This document shows positions 35,322-45,200 of a stretch of DNA of 64,000 bases, one piece after another. Under the pieces are notes generated by a model that worked only from the letters and a program-made list of their open reading frames with translations, made no database searches and was not told where the DNA came from. The first letter of the stretch is position 1. Each line of letters begins with the position of its first letter. The DNA is from Bacteroidota bacterium. GTDB lineage: Bacteria > Bacteroidota > Bacteroidia > Palsa-965. Made by a program: the position numbers and the translations under genes. The DNA is taken from the NCBI GenBank assembly GCA_020402865.1, contig JADBYT010000012.1:86359-150358 (forward strand), in the 5' to 3' direction.

Positions 35322-35427
35322 TGTTGCGGCCTGTGGCTGAACTGAAATTGCGTGGCAAAGGTAAGGGTTTGCGGGATTCTCAAATGGTCCCCCGCATTAA
35401 TCATAAGCTGCACAACATTAAATTAAC

Positions 35428-35862
35428 TCAGGCATTTTCATTGCTGCGAATTTCCATCAACTCACCTATCCTGCTTTCTACACTCACACGCCACACTTCC
35501 GTAGTTTCATACATTTTCACTTCATACCTGAAAAACGTATTATCGTCCGCATCGTCCTGAAATAAGCTGCTTACTGAAATAATTTGTTCTGACTTCCTGC
35601 CTTTTTCAAAATACTGTTTACACGCCGTGTTATTTTTATAAGGCAAAAAGGGCTTTTGCAGAAAATACACCAGTAATCCGTCCCCGCCAATCACTGCAAA
35701 CTTTTCATCGCGTGAAATCAGCGCACAGGAAGGGTCTCCGTAAAAATGACCAAGAAATTTTGTAGCCCGTTGTGCTGTTTTAAAATCAAGAAATGCGCTT
35801 TCATATTCGTGTGTCACGAGATAGTTTTCACTTTCGGCAAGTATGTTATCGCGTTCCCCCAT
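35428..35862 (-). CDS. Small cytoplasmic protein coupled to the propeller-SpoIIE gene, unknown function
   Basis: A 144-residue protein without signal or membrane segments, with mixed alpha/beta character (YLVTHEYESAFLDFKTAQRA; SCALISRDEKFAVIGGDGLL; TTEVWRVSVESRIGELMEIR). No family is recognised. Its ATG (35862-35860) overlaps the stop of the upstream sensor gene by one base (TGATG), so co-translation is likely. A partner or regulator of the PP2C-type phosphatase is a reasonable guess, nothing more. Confidence 0.6.
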   Translation of the reverse strand: MGERDNILAESENYLVTHEYESAFLDFKTAQRATKFLGHFYGDPSCALISRDEKFAVIGGDGLLVYFLQKPFLPYKNNTACKQYFEKGRKSEQIISVSSLFQDDADDNTFFRYEVKMYETTEVWRVSVESRIGELMEIRSNENA

Positions 35863-38800
35863 CAAAACCGCACACCCATCACCAGAATATCATCCACCTG
35901 CTCATTCGCACCCATCCACGCTTTCAGTTCCTCATCCATCTTCGCATTCTGAATATTCATTGGTTGCGAATGTATTGTGCTGAGTAAAGTTTTAAAACGC
36001 GAATACAAATACTTCTTCCCTTTTTCGCCTCCAAACTGATCGGGATAGCCGTCGGTGAAAAGGTAAATGGCGTCGCCGGGGGCGATGTCGATTGTGGTTT
36101 CGGTGAAGGGATGGAGTACATCGCCGTAAGCGCCGATGGGTTGTGCGTTGGTTTTGTATTCGGTGAGTGAGCCTGCGCGGAAATGATAAAGCGGATTGTT
36201 TGCGCCGCTGAAGATGAGTTTACCGGTGTGGCGTTCCCAGCAGCAGAGCACCATGTCCATGCCGTCGCGGTTTTCGGAATCGGCGCCGCGCTGGCGCAGG
36301 GCAAGCATAAGTTTATCGCGCAGGGTGTTGAGGATGTGTGCGGGCGAAGGCGTTTCTTCTTCGTTGAGAATTTCGTGCAGGAGTGAGTTACCGATGATGC
36401 TCATGAATGCGCCCGGCACGCCATGCCCGGTGCAGTCGATGGCGGCAAAATAAATACGGTCGCCTTTGGGGAAATGCCAGTAGAAATCGCCGCTCACCAC
36501 ATCGCGCGGACGGAAGAACACGAAATGATCGGTGAATGTTTTGGCGAGTTCCTTGGCCTCGGGCAGCATGGCGGTTTGAATACGGCGTGCGTAGTTGATA
36601 CTGTCTTTAATGTCTTTGTAGGCCACCGAAAGCTGGTCGTTGGCCACGCGCAACTCGGCAGTACGTTCCTGCACGCGGTCTTCGAGCACTTTTTTCTCGC
36701 GCTGCAAGCGTGCGGTGCGCGTGCGGATAAATGCATAAATGCCGGCCACACTCAGCAAGGCCATGAGGGCAATGAACCACCATGTTTTCCAGAACGGCGG
36801 GCGAATGGAAAACGGATAGCTGAATACCACATTGCTCCACACGCCGTCGCGGTTTTGTGCTTTTACCACAAAACGGTAATCGCGGCCGGGCGGAATGTTG
36901 GTGTACACTGCTTCGTTGCCTGTAGTAAGCGGCGACCAGTTATCATCAAGCCCTTCGAGCATAAACTGATAGCGCACATTGTCGGTGCTGAGCGCCTGAA
37001 AGTCGAACGTAAGGTGATTATCGCGGTAGCTGAATACGGGATTGAGCGGGTAACCTTTTAACGGATCTGGCGTGAGGCCGAGTTTGGCCCAGTCGGCCGG
37101 CTGATAAAACAAACGAATGCCGTTGAGCACAACTGCCGGCGGGTTGGTATTTGGAAAATCAAGGCGCTGATTCCAGCGGGCAAGTCCTTCGCCTGTTCCC
37201 ATCCACACCAATCCGTTTTTATCTTCAAACAAGGCATTCTGGCTTACTTCCGGGCTTCTCATTCCGTCGCCGGTACCAATAAATTTAAGCTTCGACACTG
37301 TAAATCCGCCTCCGAAAGCAAGCACATTGATGCCTTTATCTGTACCCACCCAAAGCTGACCTTTGCTGTCGGTTAAAAGCGCATAAATCAGGTCGGAGCA
37401 AAGCCCTTGGGCCGAACTGATTACCGTAAACCGGCCACCGCTGAAACAGGAAATTCCGTTATCGCTGGTACCGAAATACAAACTGCCACCGGCACCGGTT
37501 GTTGCAGACCAGACGGTGTTATCGCCAAGCCCTTCCTTTTCGGTAAATGGGGTGGTTTTGCCATCAGGGGCAAAACGAATTACGCCCTGCTGCAGCGTGC
37601 CTATCCAGATATTTCCGGCATTGTCTTCGCACATTGAAAGCAGGTTGTTTGTTGGCAATCCGGTGCTGTCGGTAAAACGGCGGAACTGGTCTTTCTGTTC
37701 GCTGGCGGGAAACACGGCCAAACCGTTTCCGTATGAAATTACCCAGACATTCCCGCTTCTGTCGCAGTGAATACGAGGTATGGTGCGTGTGGCAAAGTAA
37801 GTGTTATAGGTAGCTGTTTCGGGAAGTTTTTCCCATTTGCCGTTTTGCCAGCCAAGTACCACAAAACCTTCGGGCTGGTTTTCGCAACCCACCCAAAGAC
37901 GGCCTTTACGGTCTTCGCAGATCGCAGTAACCGAATGTCCGTTGAGTTCGGGAATATCTACCGGCACCATTTTGTTTTCTATAATTTGCAGCAAGCCGCC
38001 ATTGGACACACCAGCCAGCTGATTGCCCCGGCTGTCGGTAAAAAAAGCCGTAACCACTTTTCGCGGCAGCCCTTCCTTGTCGGTATAATGCACAATGGCT
38101 TCGTTACGGAACAAACAAAGTCCGGCTGTAGTGCCAATCCAGATGTTGCCTTCCGCATCTTCAATAAGCGAAAGGATATTGTTTGAAGGCAGTCCGTTTG
38201 CTTCGGTGTAAAGAAAAGAGCCTGCTGCATTGTATTTGTAGAGGCCGGTTTTGGCGGCTATCCAGTAATTGCCGTGGTGGTCTTCCACCATGCCTGAAAT
38301 GAGCCCGCCTTCAATTTCGGGCACGGCAAGATGCCGCGCCTTACCGTTTTTTCCCAAAATATCAATGCCTTTGGATACCGATGCCAGCCACACTTCTCCT
38401 TTCGAATCGGCCAGAATGGAGTAATAGGAAGTAGCCGTTAATCCGTTATCTGCATTGTAGTTGGTAAACGTTTTCCCGTCGAAACTGAATACCCCTTTCC
38501 CACGCGACCCAAGCCACACAAGCCCCTTCTGATCAATTGTACCTTTCAGCAGGTGTGAGGCCGGAAGTCCGTTTTTTTCATTGAACACATCAAAATCCTT
38601 CCCGTTAAACCGGGCCAGTCCGCCACCAAAAGTAGTCACAAGCATATTCCCCGCCTTGTCGGGAAAAACAGCATATACGGTATTGTGCGGCAGTGCCTTC
38701 GGATTTTTTTTGTCTTTATCCTCCTGAAAAACAGTGAACCCTGTTCCGTCATATTTTGCTACACCAAAACCATAGGTGGCAATCCAGATATTCCCCTTCC

Positions 38801-39071
38801 CGTCTTCCGAAATGGAGGTAATGTCGTTCCCGGGTAATCCGTTTTTCTCCGTAAAATTTACAAAATGTTTACCATCAAAACGGCTCACACCACCCTGGGT
38901 TCCGAACCAAAGATAGCCGCGACTGTCGCGGAAAATGGTCTTTACAATGGAATGCACAAGACCATCGCGGGTGCCATACAGTTTAAAATTATATTGCTGG
39001 GCATAAACCGGCCATGCGGCTAACAAAGCCACACACAGCATTAAGCGACGAAAAAGGGGAATTACAGGCAT
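35862..39071 (-). CDS. Two-component-propeller sensor with SpoIIE/PP2C phosphatase output
   Basis: A protein of about 1,069 residues. After a signal peptide (MLCVALLAAWPVYAQ) comes a large periplasmic sensor of repeated Reg_prop units (GYLWFGTQGGVSRFDG, GNIWIATYGFGVAKYDG and at least ten more to about residue 640) forming two beta-propellers. Then come a Y_Y_Y domain (about 690-755), one membrane helix (WWFIALMALLSVAGIYAF), a coiled coil (LEDRVQERTAELRVANDQL), and a cytosolic SpoIIE-type PP2C phosphatase with DFYWHFPKGDRIYFAAIDC, GHGVPGAFMS and LFTDGYPDQFG metal-site motifs. The frame extends to GTG 39077, but ATG 39071 or the Met at the signal start (39041) are better. Output is probably through an anti-sigma or anti-anti-sigma partner. 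Confidence 0.88.
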   Translation of the reverse strand: MPVIPLFRRLMLCVALLAAWPVYAQQYNFKLYGTRDGLVHSIVKTIFRDSRGYLWFGTQGGVSRFDGKHFVNFTEKNGLPGNDITSISEDGKGNIWIATYGFGVAKYDGTGFTVFQEDKDKKNPKALPHNTVYAVFPDKAGNMLVTTFGGGLARFNGKDFDVFNEKNGLPASHLLKGTIDQKGLVWLGSRGKGVFSFDGKTFTNYNADNGLTATSYYSILADSKGEVWLASVSKGIDILGKNGKARHLAVPEIEGGLISGMVEDHHGNYWIAAKTGLYKYNAAGSFLYTEANGLPSNNILSLIEDAEGNIWIGTTAGLCLFRNEAIVHYTDKEGLPRKVVTAFFTDSRGNQLAGVSNGGLLQIIENKMVPVDIPELNGHSVTAICEDRKGRLWVGCENQPEGFVVLGWQNGKWEKLPETATYNTYFATRTIPRIHCDRSGNVWVISYGNGLAVFPASEQKDQFRRFTDSTGLPTNNLLSMCEDNAGNIWIGTLQQGVIRFAPDGKTTPFTEKEGLGDNTVWSATTGAGGSLYFGTSDNGISCFSGGRFTVISSAQGLCSDLIYALLTDSKGQLWVGTDKGINVLAFGGGFTVSKLKFIGTGDGMRSPEVSQNALFEDKNGLVWMGTGEGLARWNQRLDFPNTNPPAVVLNGIRLFYQPADWAKLGLTPDPLKGYPLNPVFSYRDNHLTFDFQALSTDNVRYQFMLEGLDDNWSPLTTGNEAVYTNIPPGRDYRFVVKAQNRDGVWSNVVFSYPFSIRPPFWKTWWFIALMALLSVAGIYAFIRTRTARLQREKKVLEDRVQERTAELRVANDQLSVAYKDIKDSINYARRIQTAMLPEAKELAKTFTDHFVFFRPRDVVSGDFYWHFPKGDRIYFAAIDCTGHGVPGAFMSIIGNSLLHEILNEEETPSPAHILNTLRDKLMLALRQRGADSENRDGMDMVLCCWERHTGKLIFSGANNPLYHFRAGSLTEYKTNAQPIGAYGDVLHPFTETTIDIAPGDAIYLFTDGYPDQFGGEKGKKYLYSRFKTLLSTIHSQPMNIQNAKMDEELKAWMGANEQVDDILVMGVRF

Positions 39072-39076
39072 TGCCA

Positions 39077-39107
39077 CAAATGTATAAGATTGACACGAAC
39101 CATAAAA
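39077..39107 (-). promoter_or_regulatory. Promoter at the start of the propeller-SpoIIE gene (TTTT-19-TACATTTG)
   Basis: On the minus strand TTTT (39107-39104), 19 nt, then a perfect TACATTTG (39084-39077). Only TGGCA separates it from ATG 39071, so either the message is leaderless or translation starts at an internal Met such as 39035-39041. Confidence 0.45.
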
Positions 39108-39274
39108 CCCTGATTCAGTTTGGTTGGCTGCTTGAGAAAATTACGGCTGTAACCTGATTTTTTATCACAAAATCATTATAAAAATGCGGCTTAAAACAGG
39201 ATCAATAAGCCTGAAAAGCCTATTTTAGTATTGAATTCCCAGACCTCAGAACCGTTTCCAGAAAAAATTACTGC

Positions 39275-42200
39275 ATGAATAAAATAGTTACCCGTCTCTG
39301 CATTGTGTTTTTTGTGCTTGTATCACATGCGGGCTACGCACAAACACCTTCTTCAAATATTCAATTTGCATCGCTGGGCACTACCAGTTACAATATTAAC
39401 TGGACATCCGGCACCGGTGTGGGCCGTATTGCGGTGTTGCGTGCCTCATCAAGCAGCATTGCTTTTCCGGTTGATAATACGGTGTACACAAACAGTTCTA
39501 CGTTTGGTTCTGGTTCCAATCTGGGCAATGCGAACTATGTAATTTATAAAGGCACAGGTTCTTCCATTACGGTTTCGGGTCTTACGCCGTTTACCAACTA
39601 CACTGTGACCATCTTTGAGTACAGCGGCTCGGCGGCGGTGCCAAACTACAATACACTATCATACGCCTCCGCTTCGCGCTACACGCTTGAAACATCGCCT
39701 ACCACATCGCCGTCAGCACTTACGGCGTCAAGCATCAGTTCTTCTTCAGCGGCTTTAAGCTGGACAAACGGCAACGGTTCCTACACGCTTACCACGCTGC
39801 AGGCCGGCTCCACAAACAGCAACCTGCCGGTTGACGGCACTGTGTACGGATCGAGTTCAACTTATGGTAACGGAGCCACAGTGGGTTCCTCTGCTCCGTA
39901 TTCCTACGTGGTTTTTAATGCGGCTTCGTCGTCGCTTACGGTAAGCGGCCTTTCTCCGTCAACCGATTACACGGCGGCGGCATTTGCATTCAGCGGTTTG
40001 CTGGGTGCGCAGAATTACCGCACCATTTCGTACCCCACCGAAAGTTTCACCACGCTTGCCAACCAGCCTACGGCCAATGCATCAAACCTGCGCTTCAAGG
40101 ATATTGAAGATGATGCCATGACCATCAGCTGGCTGAATACGCCTACCTCATCGGGCGGCGGCACATCTCATCTTGTGCTCATGAGTACGTCTAGCACGGT
40201 TGACTTACCGGTTGACGGGACGCTTTACACGGCAAGTAGCAACTTTGGTTCGGGCTCGCTTATCGGGCAGAGTTATGTGGTGTATGCCGGATCGGGCAAT
40301 GCTTTCCGTGTGCAGAACCTGAGCATGGAAACACAGTATTACATCCGCGTGTTTGAATACAACGGAAGCACCGGCACATTCAATCCCACGGCCAATTACC
40401 TTACCTCCACCTATCTCAGCGGCCAGCAGTATTCAAACACCACGCATCCGGGCAACACCTTGTCGAACATGACATTTACGGCCAACACAGGCAATGCGGT
40501 AACGGTAAACTGGACCGGCAGCCCCGGCCAGGCCAAAATTGTAACTGCCCGCGCAGGCCGTCGTCCTACGGCAATAGCCTTTGACGGAGTGAACGACCAT
40601 GTGCTTGTGCCTTACAATTCAGTATTGCAGCCAAGTTCGGAAGTAACGCTTGAATGCTGGGTAAACCGCAGCAACTGGGCCACAGGCACAACCAATTCAG
40701 AATACTTTGCCGGCAATGCCGAAACCGGCGGCTACTGCATTCTGCAATTAGGCACTACGATATATGCATATACTTACCGCAACAATGCCTGGGGATTTAC
40801 CGCATACAATGTAGCACACCTCTCGCCCGGCTGGCACCATTTTGCGGTAACCTACGACGGGCGCTACATACGCGGGTATGTGGACGGTGCAATTTATGGC
40901 GAGAATGATGCCGGCGCTAATTATCCGATTGGCTACACCAATTCAAACGCCTTTGTAATTGGTGCCGATGCCGGAACTGCCAGCACGGTAAGCAACGGTT
41001 ACACCACGGCACAAATTGATGAGGTGCGGGTGTGGGACAACGGCCAGAGCGAGTTTTTGCTGAACTACTTCATGAATACATCGCTGCTGGGCAACGAAGC
41101 CAACCTCATCGGCTACTGGAAGCTGGACGATGGCAGTGCTGCCACATCCACTGCGCTCAACAGCGATGCTACCGGCGGAAGCGCACTTAACGGTACGCTT
41201 ACCAACATGGTTACCACTGCCGCCACAAACTACACCGCAAGCGGAGGATGGGTCTATTCCGCATCGCCGGTAAATGCTCCGGTTGATTTTGCCACCTACG
41301 GCGCAAACAGCAACATTACAAACACACCGGCACAGTCTGTGGCGTTGCAAACACTCTCCGTACTCAATGCGGCATCGGGCACGCAAACCGTAACCGTGAG
41401 CGGACTAACACCGGGCACCTGGTACAATTTCAATGTGTATGATTACGACTTTGCAGTTGTAAATTCAAACAACCTTTATAACTACATCCCGCAATACGTA
41501 CTTTCGGGCGAAGTGCAAACGGGCAGCTTAACGCCCACTGTTTCGTCCATAGCCCCCACATCGGGGCCAATTGGCACAACGGTAACAATTAACGGCACCA
41601 ATTTCAGCACCACACTCACAAACAATGTAGTGTACTTTGGTGCGGTAAGAGCTACAGTACTTACAGCCAGCAGCACGCAGCTTACAGTAACAGTGCCTTT
41701 CGGTACACAGTTTGTGCCGGTTACGGTTTCTGTAAATGGCCTTACTGCCGCAGCGCCGCGCGAGTTTAATGTGACTTCGGTTTGCGCGGCTACCATCAAC
41801 ACTTCTTCATTTGGCATTTCATCCATCAACGCATCAAGCGCAGCTTACGAGCACCGGCAGCTTGATGTAAACAACGATGGCCGTCCGGATGTGGTGTATA
41901 ATTTATTCAGCAGCGACGTGGTAGCTGTGAGCCGTGGCAATTCAATTAATGGTACCAATCCGCCCACGTTTAACACCGCGCTCAACTACACCACTTCCGA
42001 AAACCCATACGGAATGGAAATTGCCGATGTGGATATGGATGGAAGACCGGATGTGATTTCGTCGAACTCAAGCGGCGGTAAAATTTCTATTCATCGTGTG
42101 GCTTCAAACGGATCGCTGTTTATTCCGCCCATTGAAATACCCATTCCGTTCAGCAACCCGTCGGTAGTGCGGGCGGGTGATCTGGATGGTGACGGAAAAA

Positions 42201-45200
42201 CAGATCTTGTGATCGGTTATTTTTCGGGAAGCAATATTACCGTGCTTCGCAATACCGGTTCGTTTGGTATGGTAAGTTTTGATCCTGCGGTGAATATTAA
42301 CGTGGGCGCAATAAATCCGTCGAGTATTTATGTGCGTGATCTGGATGGAAACGGCAAGGCGGATATAGCCATTGGTTCGTACAACAGCGCAAACTTTTAT
42401 ACACTGCGCAATACAAGTGTGTCTGTAGGTTCAATTACGTTTGCAGCAATACAAACATTCTCTGCATCAACCGGCACCGTACAAAATATGGCACATGGCG
42501 ATTTCAATATTGATGGCAGGCCCGATATGGTACTGGCCATGTCTGACAACCGTGTGCGGATATTCAACAACACATCTACCTCAGGCACAATCAGCTTTAC
42601 ACTGGCTACCACACTCACTTCGCTTTCGTCGTTTTCGTACTCGCCCATTTGCAACGATCTTGATGGCGACGGCCGCACGGATTTGGTGCTGGGCTATGTA
42701 AATACGCCTGAAATATCAATATGGGAAGCAACGGGCTCGTTCGGATTTGGTACACGTGTTGACTTTACGCCGCCCAACGGCACCGCATCGCTCAACGTAA
42801 GTGTGGGCGACTTTAATGCCGACGGGCGTCCGGATATTGCAGCCAGCGCGGTAGGTAATTTCATAAACATACTTACCAATACCATGAATGCGCTGGATCC
42901 CGAGCCTTCCACGGCGGCTTCCAACGTATCGGTATCGGGCATCACACAAACCAGCATGACGGTGAACTTTACGGCCGGCACCGGAGCCAACCGTCTGGTA
43001 CTTGCCCGACAGGGAAGTGCAGTAACGAGCTTCCCGGTTGACGGAAACGGCTATACCGCCAACGCCACATTCGGTTCAGGCTCTGATTTGGGCGGCGGCA
43101 CGTTTGTAGTATATAACGGCAACAGCAACTCGGTTACCATTACCGGCCTGCAGTCGAACACGCTTTATTACTTTTCTGTGGTTGAGTACAATGGTTCGAG
43201 TTGTACTTCAAACTACATGAGTACGCCAATTACAGCAAACAACCAGACGCTCAACACGCCGCCTACACTGAGCAGCATAAGCAACCCGGCAGCCATTTGC
43301 CGCAACTCGGGCCTGCAAACCGTAAACCTGAGCGGCATTGGCACAGGCTCGGTGAGTGAAACACAAACACTGAGCATCACCGCTACGTCAAACAACACCG
43401 CACTCATTCCCAACCCTACAGTCACTTACACCTCGCCCAACGCTACCGGCTCGCTTTCCTATACTCCGGTAACCAACGCCACAGGCACAGCCACCATTAC
43501 GGTAACGGTAAACGACGGCGCCAGCAACAACAACACCTTTCAGCGCACCTTTGTGGTTACTGTAAACCAGCCGCCATCAACAGCCAACGCCGGGGTAACA
43601 CAGTACATTTGTGCCAACGTGGCAAACCTTTCGGCCAACACGCCCGGCACCGGCACCGGCACGTGGTCAATCTTCTCTACCACCAACCCGGCCATAACCG
43701 TTGGCAATATCGGTAACGTAAACTCGCCCACCACCACACTCAGTGGTCTCAACACAAACGATAACGTGGTGCTTGCATGGACTATTTCCAATGCCCCCTG
43801 TGCTGCCTCGATTGATACGGTAACCATACGTCGTATTGCCTGCACGCTTCAGGCCAACTTTACCTGGTCGCCAACCACGCTGTGTGCATTAAACGCGTCA
43901 ACCACAAACCAGATTTCATTCACCAACACTTCGGTAACTGCCAACCCAAGCCCGACGTGGACTTACAACTGGACTTTTGCAGGCCCCACCACACCCTCGC
44001 CTGCATCATCCACACAAGCCAACCCATCAAACATCACCTTTACCGGGCCGGGTTCATTTACAGTTACCCTCACTGCCAACGATGGCAGTGGTAACAGTGT
44101 ATCCACACAAACCATCACCATAAATCCGTATCCGGCCACACCCGGAAGCATTACCGGACCTACATCGGTTTGTCAGGGTCAAACCAACGTGCCGTTTTCG
44201 GTAGTTCCGGTGGCTAATGCCACTACCTACAACTGGTCGCTGCCATCAGGAGCTACCATTGTGAGCGGAACGGGTACAAGTTCCATTCTGGTTAACTTCT
44301 CCAACTCGGCCACATCAAACTTCATTACCGTTAATGGTGTAAACAGTTGCGGCAACGGCGTATCGTCGGCACCGCTCAGTGTAACTGTGCTTCCGCTGCC
44401 TGCGGCCACCACGGTGGTTTCGGGGCCCACCTCAGTTTGTCAGGGACAAAACAATGTGGTGTTTGCCACATCAGCTGTAGCCAACGCCACGGGTTACACA
44501 TGGACATTACCCGTGGGAGCTACTATTGTAAGCGGCAACAACACCAACAGCATTACGGTTAACTTCTCTACCGCCGCGCAATCGGGACCGGTGAATGTGG
44601 TGGCAACCAACAGTTGCGGCAGCGGCACCTCATCGGTAAACTTTAACCTTACGGTGAATCCGGTGCCGGGGGCTGCGGGTGTAATTACCAGTAATACGGC
44701 CGCAAGTGTGTGCCAGGGTGCAACGGGCGTAACCTACACGGTGCCCGCCATTGCAAGTGCCACCAGCTACAACTGGACTTTGCCTTCGGGCGCTACCATT
44801 GTAAGCGGCAACGGCACCAACAGCATTACGGTTGATTACAACAACCTGGCTGCTTCGGGCAACGTTACGGTGGCTGGTGTAAACAGCTGCGGCACGGGTG
44901 CCTCATCGTCGTTTGCGGTGACCACCAATCCGCTGCCGGGCAATGCAGGCGCAATACTTGGTACAGACACGGTGTGTCAGGGCCAGTTCAGTGTGAGCTA
45001 TTTTGTAAGCAGCATTCCCAACGCATCAAGCTATGTGTGGACATTGCCGCCGGGTGCAAGCATAGTAAGCGGACAAGGGACCAACAGCATTACAGTTGAT
45101 TTCTCGGCCTCGGCACAATCAGGACAGGTTACAGTAGCTGCTCAAAACGGCTGCGGCCTTGGCGTGGCTTCTGCGCCGCTTGGCGTAGTGGTGAATCCGC

